Positions 8,209-16,898 of a DNA stretch of 64,000 nt are shown here, piece by piece (within the stretch, counting starts at the first letter, position 1; each line of letters begins with the position of its first letter). The DNA is from an uncultured Lachnospiraceae bacterium (GTDB taxonomy: Bacteria > Bacillota > Clostridia > Lachnospirales > Lachnospiraceae), in the NCBI GenBank assembly GCA_947632515.1, contig CANRPO010000009.1, positions 1-64,000 of the forward strand. The letters run 5' to 3'. A program made the position numbers and the translations under genes. The notes under the pieces were generated by a model. That model was given only the letters and a program-made list of their open reading frames with translations, searched no databases and had not been told where the DNA came from.

Positions 8209-9468
8209 ATGACGCTCAGCAAAAAGCCCGTGACGGGCATGAAAGATATTCTTCCGGAGGAGATGGAGATTCGAGATCACGTGATCCGGATCATCAAGGA
8301 AACTTACGGAAAGTTCGGTTTTACGTCCATCGAGACGCCCTGCGTGGAAAACCTTGCGAACCTGAACTGCAAGGCGGGCGGGGAGAACGAGAAACTGATC
8401 TTCAAGATCCTAAAGCGCGGAGAGAAATTGCGCATGGCGGAGGCGCAGACGGAGGACGATCTGGCAGACGGCGGCCTGCGCTATGATCTGACTGTGCCGC
8501 TTGTCCGGTACTATTCCAATCACGCGTCGGAGCTGCCCTCGCCGTTCAAGGCGCTGCAGATGGGAAATGTGTGGCGGGCGGACAGGCCGCAGAGAGGGCG
8601 TTACCGCCAATTTATGCAGTGCGACATCGACATCTTGGGCGAGCCTTCCAATCTGGCGGAGATCGAGCTGATTCTCGCCACGACGACGACGCTTGGCAAG
8701 ATCGGGTTCCGGGATTTCCAGATCCGCATCAACGACAGGCGGATCCTGAAAGCGATGGCGGCATACTGCGGTTTTGCGGAGGAAGATTACGACGCGGTGT
8801 TCATCACGCTGGACAAGATGGACAAGATCGGTATTTCGGGCGTGGAGGAAGAGCTGACCGGGGCAGGGTACGCGAAGGAGACGGTGGATAGGTATCTTGC
8901 GCTGTTCCGCGATATGGAAACCTCCGACGATGCGGTGGCCTATCTGTTCGATAAGCTGGGGGACAGCCTGCCTGAGGAGGTCAGGAAAGGTTTTCGGGAG
9001 ATTCTGGAGAGCGTGGAGTCGGTCAAGGGCGATTTCTTTGAGCTGATCTTTGACCCGACGCTGGTGCGCGGCATGTCCTACTATACGGGGACGATCTTCG
9101 AGATCGCCATGCCGCAGTTCGGCGCAAGCTGCGGGGGCGGCGGCAGATATGACGGCATGGTGGGACGCTTTACGGGACACGACGTGCCCGCCTGCGGGTT
9201 TTCCATCGGTTTTGAGCGCATCATTCTGTTACTCATGGAGAGCGGTTTCAAGGTGCCGTCCGTCGGCGGACGATGCGCCTATCTGATCGAGAAGGGCATC
9301 GACGGCGCGAGACTTTCCGAGATCATGACCGAGGCGCAGGAGAGGAGAGAGCGTGGCGATCAGGTACTGGTGGCCCGCATGAACAAGAACAAGAAGTTCC
9401 AGAAGGAGCAGCTTACGGCGCAGGGCTATGAGGAATTTAAGGAGTTCTATAGGGAGCCTTTAAAGTGA
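8209..9468 (+). CDS. hisS: Histidine-tRNA ligase
   Basis: Class II aminoacyl-tRNA synthetase of 419 residues that charges tRNA-His. Visible signatures are the N-terminal GMKDILPEE, motif 2 (FKALQMGNVWRADRPQRGRYRQF), and the HisRS-specific LVRGMSYYTGTIFE followed by GGGGRYDGM and motif 3 (GFSIGFERI). The C-terminal anticodon domain is recognisable but short and rather divergent (about 70 residues, ending KEFYREPLK). The ATG at 8209 lies six bases after AGGAG; an in-frame ATG at 8185 has no good site. It pairs with aspS downstream as in many Firmicutes, but a 185-base inverted-repeat element separates the two. Confidence 0.93.
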   Translation: MTLSKKPVTGMKDILPEEMEIRDHVIRIIKETYGKFGFTSIETPCVENLANLNCKAGGENEKLIFKILKRGEKLRMAEAQTEDDLADGGLRYDLTVPLVRYYSNHASELPSPFKALQMGNVWRADRPQRGRYRQFMQCDIDILGEPSNLAEIELILATTTTLGKIGFRDFQIRINDRRILKAMAAYCGFAEEDYDAVFITLDKMDKIGISGVEEELTGAGYAKETVDRYLALFRDMETSDDAVAYLFDKLGDSLPEEVRKGFREILESVESVKGDFFELIFDPTLVRGMSYYTGTIFEIAMPQFGASCGGGGRYDGMVGRFTGHDVPACGFSIGFERIILLLMESGFKVPSVGGRCAYLIEKGIDGARLSEIMTEAQERRERGDQVLVARMNKNKKFQKEQLTAQGYEEFKEFYREPLK

Positions 9469-9472
9469 GGTC

Positions 9473-9657
9473 GTATGGAGTACAAGTATGGATCACAGTG
9501 TGGGTTTCACAATACTATGAGCAGACCCTTTGATGCCGCCGGTACTTACGCCTTGTTTTTTAAGGCGTTATGTACCGCTGCGAGCAGCAACGGAGCGGGA
9601 GCGTGTCTGCGATGGTATTGTGAAATCCACACGGCATACCATAACGGCATACCATAC
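9473..9657. repeat. Nested inverted-repeat (MITE-like) element between hisS and aspS
   Basis: GTATGG words at 9473 and 9487 face CCATAAC/CCATAC words at about 9639 and 9652. Inside them, GTGTGGGTTTCACAATACT (9498-9516) is the inverse of GGTATTGTGAAATCCACAC (9614-9632) with only two mismatches in 19. Inside that again, GGTACTTACGCCTT and AAGGCGTTATGTACC pair around a T-run. The reading frame that spans it (9475-9672) has no ribosome site and looks accidental. The element starts within a few bases of the hisS stop. Confidence 0.65.
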
Positions 9658-9700
9658 ATACAGCAATTATAATTACGAGGATACGAGGAGGATATGAAAA

Positions 9701-11515
9701 ATGGCGGAGTCTATGAAAGGCTGGAAGAGGACCTGCCGCTGTGCGGAACTCTCCACAGAAAACGTTGGGGAAGAAGTCACCGTGATGGGCTGGGTGCAGA
9801 AACAGAGAAACAAGGGCGGTATCATCTTTGTGGATCTGCGCGACCGCTCCGGCCTCTTACAGATCATATTTGAGGAGAACGACTGCGGCGCCGAGGCATT
9901 CGCCAAGGCGGAGAAGATGCGCAGCGAGTTTGTCATTGCCGTCGTCGGTAAGGTGGAGAGACGCTCCGGCGCGGTGAACGAAAATCTGAAGACGGGAGAG
10001 ATCGAGGTGCGCGCTGCACAGGTCCGCATTCTGTCCGAGGCGGAGACGCCGCCCTTCCCGGTGGAGGCGGACTCCAAGACGAAGGAAGAGATTCGGCTGA
10101 AATACCGCTATCTGGATCTGAGAAGACCCGATCTGCAGGAGAAGCTGATGCTGCGCAGCAAGATCGCGTCCGAGATGCGCTCCTTTATGGCGAAGGAGGG
10201 ATTTCTGGAGATCGAGACGCCGATCCTGTGCAAATCTACGCCGGAAGGAGCCAGAGATTATCTGGTGCCCAGCCGTGTGCATCCGGGCAGTTTCTACGCG
10301 CTGCCGCAGTCTCCGCAGCTCTACAAGCAGCTTTTGATGTGTTCCGGCTACGACAGATATTTCCAGATCGCCAGATGTTTCCGCGATGAGGATCTGCGCG
10401 CCGACAGGCAGCCGGAATTTACGCAGGCGGACATGGAACTCTCTTTCGTGGATGTGGACGATGTGATCGATGTCAACGAGAGGCTGATACAGCATATTTG
10501 CAGGGAGGCCATCGGGCTGGAGGTGCAGCTCCCGCTGCCGCGCCTGAAATGGCAGGAGGCCATGGACCGATACGGTTCCGACAAGCCGGACACCCGTTTC
10601 GAGATGGAGCTTGTGGATGTCTCCGAAACGGTCGCAGGCTGCGGATTCGGCGTGTTCACGTCGGCCCTTGAGAGCGGCGGGTCGGTCCGCGGACTGAATG
10701 TGAAAGGGCAGGCGGCCATGCCGCGCAAAAAGATCGACGCGCTGGTGGACTTCGCCAAGGGATACGGCGCGAAGGGACTCGCTTACCTGAGCGTGCAGGA
10801 GGACGGCAGCTACAAATCGTCCTTCGCAAAATTCATGACGCAGGAGGAGTTAGACCGTCTGGTACAGGCCATGCATGGAGAGAAGGGCGATTTGCTGCTC
10901 TTTGCGGCGGATAAGAAGAATATCGTCTACAGCGTGCTGGGCGCGCTGCGCGTGGAGTTGGGAAAACAGCTTGGGCTGATCGATGAATCCAAGTTTAACT
11001 TCCTTTGGGTGGTAGAGTTTCCGCTGTTAGAGTGGAGCGACGAGGAGAACCGGTATATGGCTATGCACCATCCTTTCACCATGCCCATGGAGGAGGACTG
11101 GCAGTACATCGACTCCGATCCGGGCCGCGTGCGCGCCAAGGCTTACGACATTGTGTTAAACGGTGTGGAGCTGGGCGGCGGTTCCGTCAGGATCCACCAG
11201 AATGATATTCAGGAGAAAATGTTCGAGGTGCTGGGCTTTACGAAGGAGCAGGCGTGGGAGCGTTTCGGTTTCCTGCTGAGCGCGTTCAAGTACGGCGTGC
11301 CCCCTCACGCGGGGCTGGCATACGGACTTGACCGTTTCGTGATGCTGCTTGTGGGGGCCGAGAATATCCGGGAAGTTATCGCGTTCCCGAAGATCAAGGA
11401 TGCGTCCTGCCTGATGACCGAGGCGCCGGGCACGGTGGACGAGGAGCAGCTCAGAGAGCTGCGCATCGCGGTTCTTCCGGAAGAGAATGAAGACGAAAGC
11501 AAAGAGGAGAAATGA
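9701..11515 (+). CDS. aspS: Aspartate-tRNA ligase
   Basis: Bacterial-type AspRS, 604 residues (usual about 590-600). The order is an N-terminal OB-fold anticodon domain (VMGWVQKQRNKGGIIFVDLRD), class II motif 2 (CFRDEDLRADRQPEFTQADME), a bacterial GAD insertion domain around residues 310-420, and motif 3 (GLAYGLDRFVML). It charges tRNA-Asp. The start follows a strong AGGAGG site. The gene overlaps the following DMT transporter by ATGA (11512), so the two are cotranslated. The acidic C-terminal tail (EENEDESKEEK) is a minor extension. Confidence 0.95.
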   Translation: MAESMKGWKRTCRCAELSTENVGEEVTVMGWVQKQRNKGGIIFVDLRDRSGLLQIIFEENDCGAEAFAKAEKMRSEFVIAVVGKVERRSGAVNENLKTGEIEVRAAQVRILSEAETPPFPVEADSKTKEEIRLKYRYLDLRRPDLQEKLMLRSKIASEMRSFMAKEGFLEIETPILCKSTPEGARDYLVPSRVHPGSFYALPQSPQLYKQLLMCSGYDRYFQIARCFRDEDLRADRQPEFTQADMELSFVDVDDVIDVNERLIQHICREAIGLEVQLPLPRLKWQEAMDRYGSDKPDTRFEMELVDVSETVAGCGFGVFTSALESGGSVRGLNVKGQAAMPRKKIDALVDFAKGYGAKGLAYLSVQEDGSYKSSFAKFMTQEELDRLVQAMHGEKGDLLLFAADKKNIVYSVLGALRVELGKQLGLIDESKFNFLWVVEFPLLEWSDEENRYMAMHHPFTMPMEEDWQYIDSDPGRVRAKAYDIVLNGVELGGGSVRIHQNDIQEKMFEVLGFTKEQAWERFGFLLSAFKYGVPPHAGLAYGLDRFVMLLVGAENIREVIAFPKIKDASCLMTEAPGTVDEEQLRELRIAVLPEENEDESKEEK

Positions 11516-12438
11516 ATAGATTTGTATTGCGCCAGTCGGCGTTTCTGTTTCTGACGGCGGTGATCTGGGGCGTTGCCTTCGTGGCGCAGAGCGCGGGCAT
11601 GGATTATGTAGGGCCGTTTACCTACAACGGCGTCAGATGTGTGCTGGGCGGACTGACGCTCATGCCGTGCATTGCGCTCCTCGACAGGATCAGGGGCCGT
11701 GCGGAGAGCGCCGATGGGGCGCAGGATAGCGCAAAGGGGAGAGCGGGAGAACCGTATCGGGGCGGAAGATCGCTGCTTGCGGGCGGCGTGTGCTGCGGCC
11801 TGCTCCTGTTTGCCGCCGGCAGTTTTCAGCAGATCGGTATTCAGTATACGTCTGTGGGGAAGGCCGGTTTCATCACGGCGATGTATATTCTTCTGGTGCC
11901 GATCATGGGTCTTTTCCTACATAAAAAGGCGGGGTACAAGGTCTGGCTCGGCGTTGCCTTCGCCGTTTGCGGCCTGTATTTCCTGTGCATGAGCGGCGGA
12001 TCCGGGATAGAGAGAGGAGACGCGTTTGAGCTTGTGTGTGCGTTTCTCTTTTCGCTGCATATTCTGGTGATCGATCACTTCTCGCCGCGGGTGGACGGCG
12101 TCAGGATGTCGTGCATACAGTTCTGGGTGTGCGGGATCTTGTCGCTTTTGTGTAGTTTCCGGTTCGAGCGCCCTGAGATGCACAGCATTCTGGCAGCGTG
12201 GAGACCCATCGTTTACGGTGGCGTCATGTCCTGCGGCGTGGCCTATACGCTGCAGATCGTGGGGCAGAGGGGGATGAACCCCACGGTGGCGTCCCTGATC
12301 CTGTCTCTGGAATCTGTGGTGAGCGTGGTGGCGGGATTTCTGATCCTGCATCAGTCGATGAGCGGCAGAGAGTTGTTTGGCTGTCTTTTGATGGTGGCGG
12401 CGATCGTGCTGGCACAGCTGCCGGACAGGGCGGCGTAA
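11512..12438 (+). CDS. DMT-family transporter (EamA)
   Basis: A 308-residue membrane protein with two EamA repeats of about five helices each. The first opens FLTAVIWGVAFVAQSAGMDYVGP and the second covers roughly residues 165-300. A hydrophilic loop of about 30 residues (RIRGRAESADGAQDSAKG) splits helices 2 and 3 of the first repeat, longer than usual. The family exports amino acids or other small metabolites; the substrate is not visible. It is translationally coupled to aspS. Confidence 0.85.
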   Translation: MNRFVLRQSAFLFLTAVIWGVAFVAQSAGMDYVGPFTYNGVRCVLGGLTLMPCIALLDRIRGRAESADGAQDSAKGRAGEPYRGGRSLLAGGVCCGLLLFAAGSFQQIGIQYTSVGKAGFITAMYILLVPIMGLFLHKKAGYKVWLGVAFAVCGLYFLCMSGGSGIERGDAFELVCAFLFSLHILVIDHFSPRVDGVRMSCIQFWVCGILSLLCSFRFERPEMHSILAAWRPIVYGGVMSCGVAYTLQIVGQRGMNPTVASLILSLESVVSVVAGFLILHQSMSGRELFGCLLMVAAIVLAQLPDRAA

Positions 12439-12448
12439 GGAGGCTTTT

Positions 12449-13582
12449 ATGGCAAAAGAATATTTTTTTGTTTTCTACAGCGCGCTGGCGGTGATCCTGC
12501 TGATCGACGTCAGGCCGGCGGCGAAAGGAATGTGGCGGGAGGATGCGCTGTCTCTTAAGACGTCCAAGGGGGTGTTGGGTTTCTGCGCGGTGGCGATCAT
12601 GCTGCATCACATGTCGCAGACGATCTACTTTGCGAAGGAAGATCCGGGGATCTTACTGTTTATGGTGGACATCGGCGTCTGTTTCGTGGGCATGTTCTTT
12701 TTCTTCTCGGGCTATGGACTCTACACAAGTCTGCGGGACAAGCCGGATTATCTGAAAGGATTTCTGAGAAACAGACTCCCGGCGATTCTGGTGCCCTTCT
12801 ATGTTTGCAATCTCACTTTTATCATAGGTTCCTGCCTGTGGGGATACAAGCTGCAGGGGAAGGAGTTTCTGCCCTATCTGACGGGCGTGATCCTGATGAA
12901 TAACCAGATGTGGTATGTGGTGGAGATTTTTTTCCTGTATCTGTTGTTCTATATCGTGTTCCGCCTGATCAAAAACCGCGACGCCGCCTGTATTGTGTAC
13001 GGGGTCTGTGTGGCGCTCATGATCGCCTTCAGCCTGTATCTGGGGCACGATACGACGACTCCCACACAAGGGCTGTGGTTCCACGGGGAATGGTGGTACA
13101 ATACCACGTTTTTGATGTTCTTAGGCGTTCTTTTCGCCAGATGGGAAAAACAGATTCTTGGATTGATACGAAAAATTTACGGGTTTGCGCTGATCCTCTC
13201 CCTGCTGCTCACGGCATTTTTCTACAGTCGGACGATGTACATGCTGCAGACGTCAGGCTACTGGTATGAGTGGGAGGGACATCCGGGCTACAGGGAGAAG
13301 TGGCAGACGCTTGCGGTGCAGACGCCTTTCGTCGCCTTTGTGGTGCTCACGTTCATCATCGTGACGCAGAAGATCGGGCTAGGCAATAAGATCATGGATT
13401 TTCTCGGTTCTATCGCGCTGGAACTGTATCTGATCCACAATCTGTTTCTCCTGTATATGCCGATCAGGAACAGAGTGTGGTACATCGCAGCGTGCTATGC
13501 GGCGTCCATCGCGGCTGCGGTCGTGCTGCACCGGGCGGACCAAAAGCTGATCGGTCTGCTCAGGCGGATTGGCGGGAAGTAA
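12449..13582 (+). CDS. Acyltransferase family 3 membrane protein
   Basis: A 377-residue protein with about ten membrane segments. The early loop KTSKGVLGFCAVAIMLHHMSQ carries the His pair region expected of acyltransferase-3 (OafA/WecH-like) proteins, which acylate surface sugars or other exported molecules. It also contains FFFFSGYGLYTS, equivalent to the family FFxxSGFLI motif. The start is ATG 12449, after AAGGAGGCTTTT, 10 bases after the transporter stop. Its position outside the polysaccharide locus leaves the target open. Confidence 0.78.
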   Translation: MAKEYFFVFYSALAVILLIDVRPAAKGMWREDALSLKTSKGVLGFCAVAIMLHHMSQTIYFAKEDPGILLFMVDIGVCFVGMFFFFSGYGLYTSLRDKPDYLKGFLRNRLPAILVPFYVCNLTFIIGSCLWGYKLQGKEFLPYLTGVILMNNQMWYVVEIFFLYLLFYIVFRLIKNRDAACIVYGVCVALMIAFSLYLGHDTTTPTQGLWFHGEWWYNTTFLMFLGVLFARWEKQILGLIRKIYGFALILSLLLTAFFYSRTMYMLQTSGYWYEWEGHPGYREKWQTLAVQTPFVAFVVLTFIIVTQKIGLGNKIMDFLGSIALELYLIHNLFLLYMPIRNRVWYIAACYAASIAAAVVLHRADQKLIGLLRRIGGK

Positions 13583-13597
13583 AAAATTTGGTATACT
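13569..13597 (+). promoter_or_regulatory. Promoter upstream of the SseB-like gene
   Basis: TTGGCG at 13569 (inside the end of the acyltransferase gene), a 17-base spacer and TATACT at 13592. The leader is about 75 bases. Confidence 0.6.
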
Positions 13598-13673
13598 GTA
13601 GGCGCGGACAGGCGGCGTTTCACGGCGCGGGTCCGTCAGTGTAAGAGATCAGTGAGTAAGGAGCAGGTCGTTT

Positions 13674-14609
13674 ATGGCAGGTCAGATATTGAACAACGCG
13701 CAGCTGGAGACTCTGGCGGGAGAGTTCGTGAAGGACAGGCAGAAAGAAAAGTACGCCCGGATCATGGAGACGGTGGAGAGATCTGTCCTGCTGGTGCCGA
13801 TCATGCAGCCCCGGGGACTGGACGAGGAGACACAGCGGCTGATACGGGAGAAAAAGCCCGTACAGCTCCCGAAGAATGCTTCCATCAATCCCTGTCTTCT
13901 GCGCAAGGAAACCGGCGAACAGGCGCTTCCGGTCTTTACGTCCGCCGCGCAGATCCCGCCGGAGAGACAAAGCCCCGCTGTGCTGGCCATGCCCTTTCAA
14001 GTGTGTCTCTCTATGGCAATGTCGGAGCAGACGCACGTGGAGGCCATAGTCCTAAACCCCTTCACCCACAATATCGTGATGCCGAGGGCCATACTGGAGG
14101 TCGCGGTCAGACGCAGAGAGGCCGTGAAACAGTCGGGAACGGTCAAAATGACGGAGAGACAGTATGCGCAGCTGGTGCATGACCGCGTGGCGTTCCAACT
14201 GCTGCCGAAATTTCTGTTTGACACGAAGGAAGAGGGACTGAGACGCCTGCAGCAGGAGGAGGGGGCTCTTCTCATGGAATTTTACAGGGAGTCTTATCCC
14301 GAGGAGCGCAGATCGTCCATCGCCGTCAGGGAGGAAGATTTCTCCGTCATGACGCTGAACATCACGGAGGACATGCAGATCACCAGATTGGACATGCCTG
14401 AGGAAAAAGAAAAGAAGGGCGCGTGCTATCGGGTGTATGCAGTCCGGCTGCAGGAGAAAAAAGAACTGTTCTACTTTACGTTAGAGCGGACCGCCCAAGG
14501 GAATCAGATCGGCAGGATCACCTCTGACGGCAGGCATGAGCTGATGGAGGCCGCGCCGGACAACGGGGCGGAGATCGAGGCGGTGATAGAGCTTGTCGCG
14601 CGCATTTAG
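13674..14609 (+). CDS. SseB-family protein
   Basis: A 311-residue soluble protein. The region PVFTSAAQIPPE, then EAIVLNPFTHNIVMPRAILE, is the pattern of the SseB N-terminal domain, a domain first named in type III secretion proteins but widespread in Firmicutes with unknown function. The first 60 residues (NNAQLETLAGEFVKDRQKEK) form a helical leader, and a C-terminal SseB-C-like part follows. There is no signal peptide. The start ATG lies after GGAGCAGGTCGTTT. A hybrid sensor kinase begins 12 bases downstream, so the two are probably cotranscribed. Confidence 0.65.
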   Translation: MAGQILNNAQLETLAGEFVKDRQKEKYARIMETVERSVLLVPIMQPRGLDEETQRLIREKKPVQLPKNASINPCLLRKETGEQALPVFTSAAQIPPERQSPAVLAMPFQVCLSMAMSEQTHVEAIVLNPFTHNIVMPRAILEVAVRRREAVKQSGTVKMTERQYAQLVHDRVAFQLLPKFLFDTKEEGLRRLQQEEGALLMEFYRESYPEERRSSIAVREEDFSVMTLNITEDMQITRLDMPEEKEKKGACYRVYAVRLQEKKELFYFTLERTAQGNQIGRITSDGRHELMEAAPDNGAEIEAVIELVARI

Positions 14610-14621
14610 GAGAAAGTACGT

Positions 14622-16853
14622 ATGAAGGAATTTCTGTTTTGTCTTATATTCGGTCTTGCCTCGATCACCTATTTCGTCGGGCTGGGGTCGATCAACAAGT
14701 TGGGCAAAAAAGGGGTGATCGACAGGCTCTATTTCCTCTCCACGATGTGCAGTGCGGGCTGGGGACTTTTCATCGGACTGGTGCTGGTGCAGACGGATGA
14801 AGATCTGGCGGCGCTGTTCCGCGCTGTCGGGATGCTCCATATTTTCGGGCTGCTGATCTGTTTTACCCATATGATGATCTTCTGGTCTGACATAAGAGGC
14901 AGGATGAAACGGTGGACGGCGAGTTTTGTATGGCTGAGCGTGCTCCTCTATCCCTTTGTGATACGGCGGGAAAATGTAGAGTTTGAGATGACGGCGTACG
15001 GCATGTCCTATCGGATCAGACCGGGGATCTGCAGCGTCGCCTATGTAGCTTTCTGCGCTGTGGTGGCGGTCAATCTGTTCTGTCTGAGTATCTACATGGT
15101 GCGCAGGTGTATTCGGAGAAGAGAGCGGGACATCGCCTATTCACTGATGCTCTGCGTTATCATCGTCGGGTTTGGGTGCGCGCTGGACACGTTTCTGCAG
15201 CTGATCGGTTTCTCGGCCTTCCCAGTGAGTGCGCTGGGGCAGTTCGTCGCCCAGATGGTTCTGTGCAAGACTTACCAATTCTATAACGGTTCCCGGGTGA
15301 CGCTGGAGAACATGTCTAAATTCGTATACTATTCCGTGGACGAGCCGGTGTTTCTGTTCGACGAGACAGAGCGGCTTTGCATCGTGAACAACGGCGCCAC
15401 CATCTTCTTGGGACTCAGCGCGGAGGAGTGCTGCAAGCTGCGCCTGGGCGATATTTTCGTGCTGGAGCGCGACGCCTTTCGGTTTCGGGGAAACAAAAAC
15501 CGTGTGGAGGCGCGGTGCTGGCAGAGAAACAATATATGCAGCATCACCATCGACAAGATCTATGACGATTATCAGGACATCATCGGTTATATCGTGATCG
15601 TGCACGACGTGACGGAGCGCGTGCGCATGCTGGAACGTCTGGAGCGCGAGAAACAGCGGGCAGACAAGGCAAATGAGGCAAAAAGCGCCTTCTTAGCCAA
15701 CATGTCGCACGAGATCAGAACGCCCATCAACGCCGTTATGGGTATGAATGAGATGATCCTCAGGGAGAGCCGGGAGCCTGCGACGCTGGAGTACGCGAGA
15801 AATATTCAGAGCGCCAGCAAGACGCTGTTGGTGCTCATCAACGATATACTGGACTTCTCGAAGATCGAGTCGGGCATGATGGAGGTGGTGGAGGAGCCAT
15901 ACTCTCTGAAAACGCTGTTGCAGGATCTCCGGACGGAGTGCAGCATGCGGGCCGAGGAGAAAGGGCTTACACTCAAATTTATCGTGCCGGAGGATACGCC
16001 CGGCGCCCTGCTTGGCGATGAGGTGCGGGTCCGCCAGGTGATTCTCAACATTCTGACCAACGCGATCAAGTACACCATGAAGGGCGGCGTGACCATGACC
16101 GTCACCTATGAGAGACAGGCGAAAGAGCAGGTGAAACTCTCCTTCGCCGTGGCGGACACGGGCATCGGCATCAAGCAGGAAAATATCGGCAGACTGTTCG
16201 GGAAGTTCGACCGGATCAACGAAGAGCAGGTGCATGCCATTGAGGGCACGGGCTTGGGACTCAGCATCGTGGACAAGCTGGTGAGTATGATGAACGGTTC
16301 GGTGACTGTGGAGAGCGAGTACGGCAAGGGCTCCGTATTCACCGTCTGCCTGCAGCAGAAAATCGCGGGGGAGGAAACGGTTGGCAGCTTAAAAGAGATA
16401 CCGAAACAGAAGGAGAGACAGCAGACGGACGCGCCTGCCTTTGTCGCCCCGGACGCCAAGATCCTGGCTGTGGATGACAACAAGGTCAACTTGGCAGTCA
16501 TCAGGGGACTTCTGCGCAAGACCAAGGCGCAAGTCACCTGCGTCACCGGAGGCAGGGAGTGTCTGGAGGCCGTCTCGAAGGAGCGGTACGACCTTATCCT
16601 GTTGGACCATATGATGCCCGGGATGGACGGCATAGAGACGCTGGGAGAACTGAAAAAGCTGGAGGACAACAAGAGTAAGGACGCGAAGGTTATCGTGCTG
16701 ACGGCCAACGCAATGGCGGGCGTTCGGGATATGTACCTCGAAAAGGGGTTTGACGACTATCTGTCCAAGCCCATCGAAGGAGCGGTCCTGGAGCATCTTC
16801 TCATGGAGTATCTGCCTTCCTCCTATATCGTGAAAGGCGGGGAACAACCGTAA
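14622..16853 (+). CDS. Hybrid sensor histidine kinase with seven-helix N-terminus
   Basis: A 743-residue protein. Seven membrane helices fill residues 1-220. A PAS-like domain follows (FLFDETERLCIVNNGATIFLG to about 335), then a short coiled linker, HisKA with His363 in ANMSHEIRTPINA, HATPase (NILTNAIKYT; GTGLGLSIV) and a receiver with Asp662 (LILLDHMMPGMDG). The kinase-receiver half is strongly similar to that of the gene at 43164, down to the linker (ILAVDDNKVNL), so the two are paralogues with different sensors. No response regulator with a DNA-binding domain is adjacent. A bidirectional terminator follows the stop. Confidence 0.9.
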   Translation: MKEFLFCLIFGLASITYFVGLGSINKLGKKGVIDRLYFLSTMCSAGWGLFIGLVLVQTDEDLAALFRAVGMLHIFGLLICFTHMMIFWSDIRGRMKRWTASFVWLSVLLYPFVIRRENVEFEMTAYGMSYRIRPGICSVAYVAFCAVVAVNLFCLSIYMVRRCIRRRERDIAYSLMLCVIIVGFGCALDTFLQLIGFSAFPVSALGQFVAQMVLCKTYQFYNGSRVTLENMSKFVYYSVDEPVFLFDETERLCIVNNGATIFLGLSAEECCKLRLGDIFVLERDAFRFRGNKNRVEARCWQRNNICSITIDKIYDDYQDIIGYIVIVHDVTERVRMLERLEREKQRADKANEAKSAFLANMSHEIRTPINAVMGMNEMILRESREPATLEYARNIQSASKTLLVLINDILDFSKIESGMMEVVEEPYSLKTLLQDLRTECSMRAEEKGLTLKFIVPEDTPGALLGDEVRVRQVILNILTNAIKYTMKGGVTMTVTYERQAKEQVKLSFAVADTGIGIKQENIGRLFGKFDRINEEQVHAIEGTGLGLSIVDKLVSMMNGSVTVESEYGKGSVFTVCLQQKIAGEETVGSLKEIPKQKERQQTDAPAFVAPDAKILAVDDNKVNLAVIRGLLRKTKAQVTCVTGGRECLEAVSKERYDLILLDHMMPGMDGIETLGELKKLEDNKSKDAKVIVLTANAMAGVRDMYLEKGFDDYLSKPIEGAVLEHLLMEYLPSSYIVKGGEQP

Positions 16854-16857
16854 AAAA

Positions 16858-16898
16858 GACTCCCGGGGAGCCTAAGAGACAGGTTCCTCGGGAGTTTC
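16858..16898. terminator. Bidirectional terminator between converging genes
   Basis: GACTCCCGGGGAGCCT pairs with AGGTTCCTCGGGAGT, preceded by an A-run and followed by TTTCTTCTT. It overlaps the last codons of the minus-strand CNNM gene and ends both that gene and the hybrid kinase. Confidence 0.75.

Noticed and set aside
8100..8209. T-box riboswitch before hisS
   Set aside because: The promoter is only 37 bases from the start codon, so there is no space for a T-box leader.
9475..9672. 65-codon frame between hisS and aspS
   Set aside because: It spans the inverted-repeat element, has no ribosome site and an unlikely composition.
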